From JAVBKB01 sp031554275 (GTDB taxonomy: Bacteria; Bacillota; Bacilli; JARBTR01): a stretch of 46,293 nucleotides of DNA. Shown here in pieces: positions 1-8,709 of the stretch (the first letter of the stretch is position 1; every line of letters starts with the position of its first letter). The position numbers and the translations under genes are program-made. Where the stretch lies: NCBI GenBank assembly GCA_031554275.1, contig JAVBKB010000120.1:1-46293 (forward strand). The letters are read 5' to 3'. Below the pieces are notes generated by a model that was given only the letters and a program-made list of their open reading frames with translations, was not told where the DNA came from and made no database searches.

Positions 1-513
1 TCTTGATAGCACATTTGTTAGCGGAATACCAACTGCCGTCGCTATCGCTTCAACCTGATTAAATCCTCTCTCGAGCTGACGCTGTTCACTAAGTGGAATC
101 GCCACAAATATTGGTTTGGCAGCTTTTGATCGAATGAAGGACATGCAGTAACGATGAAAATAAGGTGCAAACATCTTTATTAATTCATAATCACCACGAT
201 ATTTGATTCGTGCTATCGTTTCCTTTAGAAAGGCATTGTATTGGAAGATCACATGACATCCATCTAAATAAGCATGACCATTTTCAAACCAGCGTACACA
301 ATCCAAACAATATCCATCCATCACATATTCAGGTTCTAACAGATTCAACTGACGAGAGCAGTAATGACAGCGCTCACCTTGAATAATCAACAGCTTCTGC
401 TCACAATCAGCGCATAACAATGGCACAGATTTATGATACAAAATATCCGACCACCCAAACAGTTGGTGGATAACTGCGTGACAATTTAGGCAGAAATTCT
501 CTTGAAATAGCAT
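1..513 (-). CDS. comFC: ComFC late-competence phosphoribosyltransferase-like protein (partial, C-terminus missing)
   Basis: The first 171 codons of a ComF-family protein run off the left edge. The start ATG follows AAGGAG. The N-terminus shows paired Cys motifs (CLNCH, CADCE, CHYC, CLDC) typical of the ComFC zinc ribbon, followed by the start of a type I phosphoribosyltransferase fold with the family sequence RGFNQVEAIA. It lies about 70 bp downstream of comFA on the same strand, the usual comF order. The family takes part in natural transformation, acting with ComFA on incoming single-stranded DNA. The PRPP-binding loop would lie beyond the window, so intactness cannot be judged. Confidence 0.9.
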   Translation of the reverse strand, partial: MLFQENFCLNCHAVIHQLFGWSDILYHKSVPLLCADCEQKLLIIQGERCHYCSRQLNLLEPEYVMDGYCLDCVRWFENGHAYLDGCHVIFQYNAFLKETIARIKYRGDYELIKMFAPYFHRYCMSFIRSKAAKPIFVAIPLSEQRQLERGFNQVEAIATAVGIPLTNVLSR

Positions 514-583
514 TGGAGCTCCTTTCGAAGGGGCGAATCACTAGACCCATCATCAATTCGATGTATGCACAAGTCAGAAATGC

Positions 584-1939
584 TCATCTGTAATCCACCA
601 GTCCCCTATCAAATGCAACTTGATTATTGTGTTTAATCTGTTTGATTGCTGCTGACATTTCTGTTGTCTTCCCATGGTGAAAGAAAACGACTTCACCAGT
701 TGGGAAATCTGCACTGCGCCCAACTCGTCCCGTGATTTGCACGAGTGCAGCTTCAGTGAAAATCCGATCCTCTGCACCGATAACAGCGACATCAATTTGT
801 TTAATGGTCACGCCTCTTTCTAGAATTGTTGTTGTCAGTAATCCTTTGATTTCTGCTTGTCGAAGTAATTGGACTTTTTCCTTTCGATCTGGATCTTCTG
901 CATGTACAGCGAGTACATTTGGGTAATGCAGTTGGATTAGTGGCAATGCCTGCTCCATCAATTCAATATGAGGAAAGAAGAGCAGGAATGGGTTTTTCTG
1001 CTTTTGTAACCATGTTTGTAGCACTTGTGGCAGACGGTTTCGTGCAATGGCTTTTCGCCAGTTTCCGATCCACTGAACTGTTGGCACTGGGATTGGATGA
1101 CGGTGATAGCGGGCAGGAATTAGTAAGCCCGCTCGCTTTCCTTGGAAAAATTCCCTCTGCCATGATTTTGGAGGTGTTGCTGTTAAGTAGATTACTGCGG
1201 CAATTTCTTTCGTTGCCTGCCTAACTGCATATTGCAAATGCTTGTCAATTGCATAAGGAAATGCGTCTACTTCATCAACTATCACAAGTTCAAATGCGTT
1301 TTTGTATCGAAAAAGTTGATGAGTAGTGGTCAGCACAAGCTGTGCACATCGCTGCTTGTCATCGCTGTCTCCATAAAGAACTGCAATTGTTGTGTCTGGA
1401 AACGCTGCTTTAATACGAGGTTCTAGCTCAAGAATGACGTCTACACGCGGACAAGCAATAGCGACCCGCTCTCCTTGTCGTAGTGCTAGCTCAACACCTG
1501 CAAAAATCATTTCTGTTTTGCCTGCTCCCGCAACTGCCCACAGCAACAGTTCACTTTTCTCTGCCACTGTTGCTAGAATCCTATCTGCTGCCTCTTGTTG
1601 CTGGCTAGAAAGTTGACCCTCCCAATAGCAAGTCGATTGTTGCCAATTTGGTTCAGATCCGACCCAAATATACAATTGTGTACAGGATGACATTCGTCCC
1701 ATCATGATACAATTCCGACAGTAGATGCAGTTCTTTCCACAACGATAGCATGGATATGTAGCAAACAAACTTTGATCTTGGTTACCACATCGCATACACT
1801 GCCCCTTTTGTAATGTTTGAATGACCTTCACAAAGCCTTTATCAATATGGGATTGCACAAGTTCTAGAGCAAAAGGGATTTCGCTTAGAAGAAGTGCCCG
1901 ACCTAGCAAATGTTCCTGCAATTCATGAGATATTTGCAT
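584..1939 (-). CDS. comFA: ComFA, ATP-dependent DNA translocase of the competence machinery
   Basis: A 451-residue superfamily 2 helicase-like protein. It has a Cys-rich zinc finger near the N-terminus (CMRCG, CYRCGKNC, CRNC), a Walker A motif AGAGKTEM, a DEVD Walker B box, TATPP (motif III) and a C-terminal helicase domain ending in QITGRVGR (motif VI). These match ComFA, the cytosolic motor that helps pull transforming single-stranded DNA through the ComEC channel. I chose the ATG at 1939, which follows AAAGGTGG; a longer TTG start at 1969 has no ribosome binding site. comFC follows, consistent with a competence operon. All key ATPase motifs are present. Confidence 0.95.
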   Translation of the reverse strand: MQISHELQEHLLGRALLLSEIPFALELVQSHIDKGFVKVIQTLQKGQCMRCGNQDQSLFATYPCYRCGKNCIYCRNCIMMGRMSSCTQLYIWVGSEPNWQQSTCYWEGQLSSQQQEAADRILATVAEKSELLLWAVAGAGKTEMIFAGVELALRQGERVAIACPRVDVILELEPRIKAAFPDTTIAVLYGDSDDKQRCAQLVLTTTHQLFRYKNAFELVIVDEVDAFPYAIDKHLQYAVRQATKEIAAVIYLTATPPKSWQREFFQGKRAGLLIPARYHRHPIPVPTVQWIGNWRKAIARNRLPQVLQTWLQKQKNPFLLFFPHIELMEQALPLIQLHYPNVLAVHAEDPDRKEKVQLLRQAEIKGLLTTTILERGVTIKQIDVAVIGAEDRIFTEAALVQITGRVGRSADFPTGEVVFFHHGKTTEMSAAIKQIKHNNQVAFDRGLVDYR

Positions 1940-2019
1940 GCAAATCCACCTTTCATGAATTTTTTTCAAGGAGAAATTGGTGTTGCTCAGAAATCAGCCA
2001 AATCCAAGTCGTGAATCAA

Positions 2020-2035
2020 TGAAAAAGATTTTTCA
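2020..2035. promoter_or_regulatory. Perfect 16-bp dyad in the comFA/yigZ divergent promoter region
   Basis: TGAAAAA-GA-TTTTTCA is a perfect 7+2+7 inverted repeat lying between the divergent comFA and yigZ genes. Its A-tract/T-tract layout recalls half of a ComK site (AAAA-N5-TTTT), but the spacing does not match exactly and a second box is not obvious. Candidate operator only. Confidence 0.35.
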
Positions 2036-2128
2036 AAGACATTCGATTTTTGATAGAAAAATGGTATGGTGTAGTTATGAATTACTAGAAATAAGCGCAA
2101 ACAAACAATACTAATATTGAGGTGACAA

Positions 2129-2764
2129 ATGGAATCCACCTATATAACAGTGAAGTCCACTGGCACTCATGAGATCATCATTCAAAAATCACGATTTATT
2201 GCTTATGTCTCACGCGTTGAAACAGAATCTGAAGCTACCGGTTTTATTCAATCCATTAAGAAAAAACATTGGGATGCTACACATAATTGTTCGGCGTATG
2301 TTGTCGGCGAAAACAATGGTGCGCAAAAAGCAAATGATGATGGCGAGCCTTCTGGGACAGCGGGTGTACCAATACTTGAGGTGATCAAAAAGCAATGTCT
2401 CCGAGATGTCGTGATCGTTGTGACTAGGTATTTTGGTGGAATTAAACTAGGTGCCGGCGGCTTGATTAGAGCTTATGGCTCTTGTGCGTCTGAAGGGTTA
2501 CGACATGTTACAATTGTTGAGAGACAACTCATGCAAATTGTCCATGTAACTGTTGACTACACACTACTTGGTCGCATGGAGAATGAATTGCATCAGGCTG
2601 GCTACCAGATTGGACAGACCTTATTCACAGAGAACGTGACAATCGAGGTACTAGTTGCCCAGACATCGACTGAGCAATTTCTGAATTGGGTCACGAATTT
2701 AACGAATGGAAAACTTGCGACAACATTAGGGGACTTAACGTATAGCGAAAGAGAAATCGAGTAA
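2129..2764 (+). CDS. yigZ: IMPACT family protein, YigZ/YvyE type
   Basis: A 211-residue protein with the usual two domains: an N-terminal UPF0029/IMPACT domain with the signature DDGEPSGTAGVPILE and a YFGGIKLGAGGLIRAYG segment, and a C-terminal DUF1949 domain. The length is normal for the family. GAGGTG precedes the ATG. The biochemical role of bacterial members is not settled; eukaryotic IMPACT proteins regulate translation-linked kinases. The gene diverges from comFA; in Bacillus the homologue yvyE lies in the same part of the chromosome. A weak promoter may start at TTGATA (2050). Confidence 0.92.
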   Translation: MESTYITVKSTGTHEIIIQKSRFIAYVSRVETESEATGFIQSIKKKHWDATHNCSAYVVGENNGAQKANDDGEPSGTAGVPILEVIKKQCLRDVVIVVTRYFGGIKLGAGGLIRAYGSCASEGLRHVTIVERQLMQIVHVTVDYTLLGRMENELHQAGYQIGQTLFTENVTIEVLVAQTSTEQFLNWVTNLTNGKLATTLGDLTYSEREIE

Positions 2765-2888
2765 ATAATAGCCATTATCTCATTACATTTGTTCTATGAA
2801 TAATTAGCATTTCTTTGATTTGCACTATCGAAACAGCAAACTTTATCGTAGAATAGGATGTAGGTTTGGTTTTTTGGGAGGAAGTCTT

Positions 2889-3038
2889 ATGAACTGGAAA
2901 GTTACACAAGTAATGCTTGTTATTTTAATTATCGCAATGCTCATTAATCGTGCTATATTTCAGGCATTGATTATTGCCATTGTGTTGATAGTCGGGAAAA
3001 TAGTGATAGATGTCATCCGAAAGCGCAGCAAATCTTAA
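2889..3038 (+). CDS. Small membrane protein (49 aa), unknown function
   Basis: A 49-residue ORF beginning at an ATG preceded by GGGAGGAAG. About residues 6-42 are almost wholly hydrophobic (Ile/Val/Leu/Ala), broken by an Asn-Arg pair, so one long or two short membrane segments are likely, followed by a basic tail (RKRSKS). An in-frame upstream ATG at 2820 has no good ribosome binding site. A clear terminator follows within 40 bp, which supports a real transcription unit. I do not recognise the family. Confidence 0.6.
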   Translation: MNWKVTQVMLVILIIAMLINRAIFQALIIAIVLIVGKIVIDVIRKRSKS

Positions 3039-3071
3039 CATTGCTTGAAACAATTTGATAATAATAAAAAT

Positions 3072-3102
3072 GTGAGTTCCTTTTGGAAACTCGCTTTTTT
3101 TT
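3072..3102 (+). terminator. Rho-independent terminator after the small membrane protein
   Basis: Stem GTGAGTTCC / GGAAACTCGC with one bulged A and one G-T pair, loop TTTT, followed by eight T. It ends the yigZ/small-protein side before the branched-chain operon promoter. Confidence 0.8.
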
Positions 3103-3219
3103 GACAAACTAGTCCTCGCTGATGGGTCTTTAATCTGAAAACGCCTACTCATTTTTCGCATTACTTAATGGGTGATCCAAACAGCTTCTGAAAATAATTC
3201 TGAAAATTCAAATAAGTCG

Positions 3220-3247
3220 TTGACATTGACTCGCAAAATGTGATAAA
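3220..3247 (+). promoter_or_regulatory. Sigma-A promoter of the ilv-leu operon
   Basis: Perfect -35 TTGACA (3220-3225), 16-bp spacer and extended -10 TG-T-GATAAA (3239-3247). It lies directly upstream of the T-box leader, so transcription would start near 3254. Confidence 0.75.
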
Positions 3248-3264
3248 TTTAATTCTATTAAGCT

Positions 3265-3535
3265 ATTATTAGATGCGTTGACTGAGTCAAAAGCTAATAT
3301 GAATGTTTTTTCAGAGAGTTGGTGGCTGCTGCGAACCAATAAAAACACATATTAGATATCTCTCTCACGAGCAGCCACCCTTAAAATCAGACTAGTCTGG
3401 TCAGTAGGGGTCAGCCGTTTTGCTACGTTACAGCTTGAGTTTAGAACTCGCCAAGATTCTTGCTGCGAAGGAAGAATGAATTTAGGGTGGTACCGCGTAT
3501 TCCACGTCCCTGTTGATACAGGGGCGTGTTTTTTT
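3265..3535 (+). promoter_or_regulatory. T-box riboswitch leader of the ilv-leu operon
   Basis: The conserved T-box AGGGTGGTACCGCG is at 3484-3497. Stem I is visible: TAATATG..TGTTTTT pairs with AAAAACACATATTA, and the AGAGAG bulge with the distal loop TTGGT(GGCTGCTGCGA)ACCAA lies at 3313-3340. The intrinsic terminator is CACGTCCCTGT/ACAGGGGCGTG (3503-3528) plus seven T. Uncharged tRNA binding to the T-box bulge would form the antiterminator. The specifier is AUC (Ile, 3358-3360, after GAT) or CUC (Leu, 3364-3366, followed by A); I cannot fix the register by eye. Either suits the operon. Confidence 0.93.
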
Positions 3536-3696
3536 ATGGAACGAATTCGATAAATCCTAAAGATTCACCTTTGAAAACGCAAGAAATTGACTTGTTCTGT
3601 GTGCTTATTTTCAATTTGTCGTCTATTTCGAATAGAAAACAAAAAGGGAAAAGCTAGGCACAATTATCTGAATTTAAAGAGAAAGGAAGTGAGGTA

Positions 3697-4176
3697 ATGA
3701 ATAACCATGTTCTATCGATTCTGGCAGAGAATCAATCAGGTGTAATGAGCCGAGTGATCGGACTGATTAGCCAGCGAGGATACAATATCGAAAGTATGAC
3801 AGCTGGTGTAACAATGGATCCAAGTATATCTCGAATGACTTTAGCGATCACATGCGATGACAGGCACATTGTACAAATTATGAGGCAGGTTGAGAAACTG
3901 ATTCCTGTCATAAATGTGACTGAGTTACATCAAAATGACTCTGTATATCGAGAAATCGTTCTAGTAAAGATTAAAGCCTCTGCTAGCAATCGCACTGATG
4001 TTGTCAGTATTGTAGACATCTTCCGCTCAAATATCATTGATGTCTCGATGGATTCGATAACAGTTGAACTTACTGGCGATGAAAGTAAGATTCGTGCTTT
4101 TACAGAACTGGTCAATCAATTTGGAATTATAGAAATTGCTCGAACTGGTTTAACAGGGCTCAAACGGGGTTGCTAG
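3697..4176 (+). CDS. ilvN: Acetolactate synthase small (regulatory) subunit
   Basis: A 159-residue protein with an N-terminal ACT domain (LSILAENQSGVMSRVIGLIS, RGYNIESMTAG) and the conserved C-terminal ALS small-subunit domain. It is full length for IlvN/IlvH. It activates the catalytic subunit and confers valine feedback inhibition. Its partner ilvB lies almost 9 kb downstream at 12855, whereas the two are usually adjacent. The start ATG follows AGGAAGTGAGG. First gene after the T-box, about 160 bp from the terminator. Confidence 0.95.
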   Translation: MNNHVLSILAENQSGVMSRVIGLISQRGYNIESMTAGVTMDPSISRMTLAITCDDRHIVQIMRQVEKLIPVINVTELHQNDSVYREIVLVKIKASASNRTDVVSIVDIFRSNIIDVSMDSITVELTGDESKIRAFTELVNQFGIIEIARTGLTGLKRGC

Positions 4177-4207
4177 ACAAGCCTTGGGAGCCTCAAATAT
4201 TTTTTCA

Positions 4208-4239
4208 CAACTGCTATTCATCAAAATAGTTTGCAGTTG
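4208..4239 (+). other. Hairpin in the ilvN-ilvC gap
   Basis: CAACTGCTATT..AATAG..GCAGTTG forms a stem of about 11 bp with a small internal loop and no T-run behind it. It is not a terminator; it could mark an mRNA processing or stability element ahead of ilvC. This is inference from the fold alone. Confidence 0.35.
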
Positions 4240-4317
4240 AATTCTTAGTCGACTAGTTATCACTTTTTTAGAAAAGTAATTATCAAATAAATCATAAATA
4301 AAAGGGGAAATGAGAAA

Positions 4318-5310
4318 ATGGCAAAGTTATTTTATGAAAAAGATTGTGATCTTTCATTATTGAATGGAAAGAAAGTGGCAGTAATCGGTTTTGGCAGTCA
4401 GGGGCATGCTCATGCATTGAATCTCCATGAGTCTGGTGTCGATGTTGTTGTGGGACTGTACGAGGGCAGTAAGTCTTGGGAGGCTGCGGAAGCCGCTGGT
4501 CTCAAGGTTGCTATCGCTTCTGAAGCAACCAAGCAAGCGGATATTATAATGATCCTAATTAATGATGAGAAACAAGCTGCTCTTTATAAAAACGATATTG
4601 AACCGAATCTCTCTGCAGGAAAATATTTGGCATTTGCGCATGGCTTCAACATTCATTATGGCCAAATAGTCCCTCCAGAAAATGTGAATGTCTTCATGAT
4701 TGCACCAAAAGGTCCGGGTCACACGGTACGTTTCCATTATCAAGAAGGCAGAGGCGTTCCTAGTTTGATAGCTGTTCATCAAGATCCTACTGGTGATACT
4801 CTTCAGGTTGGTTTGGCATATGCAGCAGGTATTGGTAGTGCCCGTGCTGGAATCTTGCAAACTACTTTCAAGGAAGAAACTGAAACAGACCTATTCGGCG
4901 AACAAGCCGTGCTATGTGGTGGTGTCGTTGAGTTAATGAAGGCTGGCTTTGAAACCCTAGTCGAAGCCGGATATGAGCCAGAAAGCGCCTACTTTGAGTG
5001 CTTACATGAAATGAAGTTAATTATTGATATGGTGAATCAAGGTGGACTTAGCTATATGCGTTACTCAATCAGTGATACTGCTGAATTTGGTGATTATCAA
5101 GTGGGCAAACGGATTATCACAGATGAAACGAGAAAAGAAATGAAAAAGATTTTGGCAGAAGTTCAAGACGGCACATTCGCAAAACAATGGATTGATGAAA
5201 ACAAAGCGGGTCGTCCTAACTTCTTAGCAAAGCGACAAGCAGAATCAGAGCATCAAATTGAAAAAGTAGGTGCCGAGTTAAGAGAAATGATGAGTTGGAC
5301 AAAAAAATAA
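4318..5310 (+). CDS. ilvC: Ketol-acid reductoisomerase (NADP+), class I
   Basis: A 330-residue KARI. The N-terminal Rossmann domain carries VIGFGSQGHAHALNL, and the C-terminal knotted domain carries metal-binding acidic residues (ETETDLFGEQ; EAGYEPESAYFE). It converts 2-acetolactate and 2-aceto-2-hydroxybutyrate to the dihydroxy acids of valine/leucine and isoleucine synthesis. The length fits the short class I form. The ATG follows AAAAGGGGAAATGAG. Second gene of the T-box operon. Confidence 0.97.
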   Translation: MAKLFYEKDCDLSLLNGKKVAVIGFGSQGHAHALNLHESGVDVVVGLYEGSKSWEAAEAAGLKVAIASEATKQADIIMILINDEKQAALYKNDIEPNLSAGKYLAFAHGFNIHYGQIVPPENVNVFMIAPKGPGHTVRFHYQEGRGVPSLIAVHQDPTGDTLQVGLAYAAGIGSARAGILQTTFKEETETDLFGEQAVLCGGVVELMKAGFETLVEAGYEPESAYFECLHEMKLIIDMVNQGGLSYMRYSISDTAEFGDYQVGKRIITDETRKEMKKILAEVQDGTFAKQWIDENKAGRPNFLAKRQAESEHQIEKVGAELREMMSWTKK

Positions 5311-5343
5311 AATTCTATTAATTTGACCTAGGAGTTGAGTATT

Positions 5344-6933
5344 TTGACAAAGCAAATAGTAATATTTGATTCCACGTTAAGAGATGGCGCTCAAGCAGAA
5401 AACATATCTTTTTCTGTTGAGGATAAACTGAAAATAGTTCGAACTCTTGATGAGTTTGGCGTTAAATATATTGAAGCTGGTAACCCAGGCTCCAACCCAA
5501 AAGACCTCGCTTTCTTTGAGCAGGTTGCTAATTTGAAATTAAATCATGCACAGCTTGTTGCGTTTGGAAGCACAAGACGAAGAGATATCAAGCCTGAAGA
5601 GGATCAGAATCTGCTCTCTCTTCTAAGCGCCAATACAAGGATAGTGGCGATTTTCGGGAAAAGCTGGGATTTTCATGTCACAGATATTATTAGAACGACA
5701 TTGGAAGAAAATCTTGCAATGATCGAGAGCACAATCAGTTTCCTCAGGGAAAATGACAAGGAAGTTATTTTCGATGCTGAACACTTCTTCGACGGCTTCA
5801 AAAGAAACCCTGAATATGCTATGCAAGTTCTCAAAACAGCTGCTACTGCAGGGGCAAGTTGTCTTTCACTGTGTGACACAAATGGCGGAACATTTCCATT
5901 AGAGATATTTGAAATCACAAAGGAAGTTTGCGAGACATTTCCAAACTTAAGTGTTGGAATCCATTGCCATAATGACTGCGGCATGGCAGTAGCGAATTCA
6001 ATTATGGCTGTGGAAGCTGGTGCAGACCATGTTCAGGGGACTTTTATCGGATTTGGGGAAAGAACTGGAAATGCTAATTTGTCTTCGATCATCCCAACCC
6101 TACAACTGAAAAGGAATATTGATTGTGTCCCAGAAGATCAACTTGTAAATCTAACAAGTATTTCAAGACTAATGGCTGAGATCGCAAACATTTCGCTTGA
6201 CGGACAAATGCCCTTTGTAGGGAAATCAGCATTTGCCCATAAAGCTGGAATGCATATCGATGGTGTGAGCAAATCCTCCCACAGCTTTGAGCATATTGAC
6301 CCTGAAAGCGTTGGGAACAAGCGGAGATTCTTGACAAGTGAAGTAGCAGGTCGGAATTCCATCTTGAAGAAAATTCAGAAAATCATTCCCGAAGTTACAA
6401 AAGATTCAGAGGAAACAGGACAAATCTTGGCTCGATTGAAGGAACTTGAGCACCAAGGCTATCAGTTCGAAGCAGCGGAAAGTACTTTTGAATTAGTTAT
6501 TCGCAAGCAGTTAGGTAAATACAAGCCCTTTTTCGAATTAGTGAGTTACAAAACAATTGGTGAGCAACCGTATATTTCAGGGCAAAGTGCTACAGCGATG
6601 ATTAAGGTAATTGTCGATGGCAAAGAAGAAGTTGCTGCTGCTGAGGGGAATGGTCCTGTTAATGCTTTGGACAAAGCATTAAGAAAGGCTCTCGAAGTGT
6701 TCTACCCTGAGCTTTCCCAAGTTCACTTGACTGATTACAAAGTACGGGTTCTTGAAGGAAATGCCACTGCGGCAAAAGTCCGAGTGCTGATTGAGTCTAC
6801 AGATGGTGAGGAAAGTTGGACAACCGTTGGTGTCTCCAACGATATTACTGAAGCCAGTTGGATTGCCTTAGTTGATTCAATTGAATACAAACTGATCAGA
6901 GATATTGAAAAGAAATTCAAAACTTACTTATAG
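5344..6933 (+). CDS. cimA: (R)-citramalate synthase, LeuA superfamily
   Basis: A 529-residue protein with an N-terminal DRE-TIM barrel (DSTLRDGAQAENISFS, IEAGNPGSNPKD, GIHCHNDCGMAVANS, FIGFGERTGNANL) and a C-terminal LeuA-type allosteric domain. The DSTLRDGAQ variant and overall pattern match citramalate synthase rather than isopropylmalate synthase; the true IPMS candidate is the last gene of the operon. It would condense pyruvate with acetyl-CoA, opening a threonine-independent route to 2-oxobutyrate and isoleucine. I chose the TTG at 5344, nine bases after AGGAG; the TTG at 5335 abuts the ribosome binding site. Homocitrate or isopropylmalate synthase activity is less likely. Confidence 0.85.
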   Translation: MTKQIVIFDSTLRDGAQAENISFSVEDKLKIVRTLDEFGVKYIEAGNPGSNPKDLAFFEQVANLKLNHAQLVAFGSTRRRDIKPEEDQNLLSLLSANTRIVAIFGKSWDFHVTDIIRTTLEENLAMIESTISFLRENDKEVIFDAEHFFDGFKRNPEYAMQVLKTAATAGASCLSLCDTNGGTFPLEIFEITKEVCETFPNLSVGIHCHNDCGMAVANSIMAVEAGADHVQGTFIGFGERTGNANLSSIIPTLQLKRNIDCVPEDQLVNLTSISRLMAEIANISLDGQMPFVGKSAFAHKAGMHIDGVSKSSHSFEHIDPESVGNKRRFLTSEVAGRNSILKKIQKIIPEVTKDSEETGQILARLKELEHQGYQFEAAESTFELVIRKQLGKYKPFFELVSYKTIGEQPYISGQSATAMIKVIVDGKEEVAAAEGNGPVNALDKALRKALEVFYPELSQVHLTDYKVRVLEGNATAAKVRVLIESTDGEESWTTVGVSNDITEASWIALVDSIEYKLIRDIEKKFKTYL

Positions 6934-6949
6934 AGGAGAGTTCCATAGC

Positions 6950-8212
6950 ATGGGAATGACGATGACACAAAAAATCCTTGCAGACAAAGCTGGGCTAGAA
7001 CAAGTTACTGCAGGACAACTGATTGAAACAGAACTTAGTTTGGTACTCGGAAACGATGTAACCACTCCAGTTGCTGTGAAAGAGTTTGATAAGGTTGGTG
7101 TAAAAGAGGTTTTTGATAAAGAAAAAGTTGTTATTGTCCTAGATCACTTTACTCCTAATAAAGACATCAAATCGGCAGAGCATTGCAAATTATGTCGAGA
7201 GTTCTCGATTGATAAAGAAATCACCAATTTCTTTGATGTCGGCGAAATGGGCGTTGAGCATTGTCTTTTACCTGAAAAAGGACTTGTAGTTCCTGGTGAT
7301 GTCGTGATTGGTGCTGATTCACACACTTGTACTTATGGAGCACTTGGACTTTTCTCAACAGGTGTCGGAAGTACCGATATGGCAAATGGCATGGTTACTG
7401 GGAAAGCTTGGTTTAAGGTTCCGGCTGCACTGAAATTTGTATTGACTGGTAAACCAGCAAAATGGATTAGCGGCAAAGATGTGATCCTTCATATTATTGG
7501 CTTGATTGGCGTAGATGGTGCGCTGTATAAATCGATGGAATTTGTTGGCGATGGTTTGCAGTATCTCACGATTGATGACCGCTTCACAATTGCAAACATG
7601 GCAATTGAAGCTGGTGCGAAGAACGGTATCTTCCCTGCTGATGAAGTTGCACTTGCTTATGCAAAGGAACATAGCGACCGCCCATACAAAGTATTCGAGG
7701 CAGATGCTGATGCAGAGTATGAAGCAGTATTCACGATTGATATGTCGAAACTGAAACAGACAGTAGCCTTTCCTCATCTTCCTGAAAACACAAAAACGAT
7801 TGATCAGGTTGGCGATATCAAAATTGACCAAGTAATCATCGGTTCTTGTACGAATGGCAGACTCAGTGATTTAAGGATTGCTGCTGACATTATTAGAGGA
7901 AAGAAAGTTGCTAAGAACGTCAGGGTTATCATCTTACCAGGTACTCAGAAAATCTATTTACAGGCATTAAGAGAGGGCTTGATTGAGGACTTTGTCAATG
8001 CAGGAGCTGTTTTTAGTACGCCAACCTGTGGACCTTGTCTAGGCGGCCATATGGGAATTCTCGCAAACGGCGAACGAGCAGTATCCACAACAAATAGAAA
8101 TTTTGTTGGACGCATGGGTCATCCTGGAAGCGAAATCTATTTGACTAGTCCAGCAGTAGCAGCTGCATCAGCAATAACAGGACGCATTTCTGCAACATCG
8201 GAGGTTATTTAA
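6950..8212 (+). CDS. leuC: 3-isopropylmalate/(R)-citramalate dehydratase, large subunit
   Basis: A 420-residue aconitase-family subunit with Fe-S ligand motifs GSCTNGR and TPTCGPCLGGHMG, plus GADSHTCTYGALG. The length matches the short LeuC/HacA-type subfamily common in archaea, clostridia and thermophiles rather than the ~465-residue Escherichia/Bacillus form. With LeuD it isomerises 2-isopropylmalate and, in this subfamily, often citramalate. The ATG at 6950 follows GAGGAGAG; a longer in-frame start at 6905 would overlap cimA. Its pairing with cimA supports a dual role. Confidence 0.93.
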   Translation: MGMTMTQKILADKAGLEQVTAGQLIETELSLVLGNDVTTPVAVKEFDKVGVKEVFDKEKVVIVLDHFTPNKDIKSAEHCKLCREFSIDKEITNFFDVGEMGVEHCLLPEKGLVVPGDVVIGADSHTCTYGALGLFSTGVGSTDMANGMVTGKAWFKVPAALKFVLTGKPAKWISGKDVILHIIGLIGVDGALYKSMEFVGDGLQYLTIDDRFTIANMAIEAGAKNGIFPADEVALAYAKEHSDRPYKVFEADADAEYEAVFTIDMSKLKQTVAFPHLPENTKTIDQVGDIKIDQVIIGSCTNGRLSDLRIAADIIRGKKVAKNVRVIILPGTQKIYLQALREGLIEDFVNAGAVFSTPTCGPCLGGHMGILANGERAVSTTNRNFVGRMGHPGSEIYLTSPAVAAASAITGRISATSEVI

Positions 8213-8214
8213 TA

Positions 8215-8709
8215 ATGAAAGCACAAGGAAAAGTTTTTAAATATGCAAACAATGTTGACACGGATGTTATTATTCCAGCTCGATACTTAAATTCCTCTGA
8301 TCCAAAGGATCTTGCAATGCATTGTATGGAGGATATTGATCAGGATTTTGTGAAAAATGTTCAGCAAGGCGACTTGATCGTTGCTACGAAAAACTTTGGA
8401 TGTGGCTCGTCGCGTGAGCACGCACCAATTGCCATCAAGGCATCTGGTATTTCGTGTGTGATAGCCGAGTCGTTTGCTAGGATCTTCTACCGAAATTCCA
8501 TTAATACAGGCTTACCAATTCTAGAGTGTCCTGAGGCAGCTGAGAAAATCAGTGCAGGTGATGAAGTATCAGTTGATTTTGCAACAGGGATCATAACAAA
8601 TCTAACAAAAGGCGAATCTTATCAAGCACAACCATTTCCACCATTCATGCAGGATATTATGAATGCCAATGGCTTGATTAATCAGACAAAGCAGAAGCTC
8701 GGATTGTGA
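8215..8709 (+). CDS. leuD: 3-isopropylmalate/(R)-citramalate dehydratase, small subunit
   Basis: A 164-residue swivel-domain subunit. It shows NVDTDVIIPARYLN near the start and GCGSSREHAPIAIKASG in the centre. The length is that of the short archaeal-type LeuD, not the ~200-residue common bacterial form, matching its LeuC partner. The start follows CGGAGG and lies two bases after the leuC stop, so the subunits are probably translationally coupled. Confidence 0.93.
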   Translation: MKAQGKVFKYANNVDTDVIIPARYLNSSDPKDLAMHCMEDIDQDFVKNVQQGDLIVATKNFGCGSSREHAPIAIKASGISCVIAESFARIFYRNSINTGLPILECPEAAEKISAGDEVSVDFATGIITNLTKGESYQAQPFPPFMQDIMNANGLINQTKQKLGL

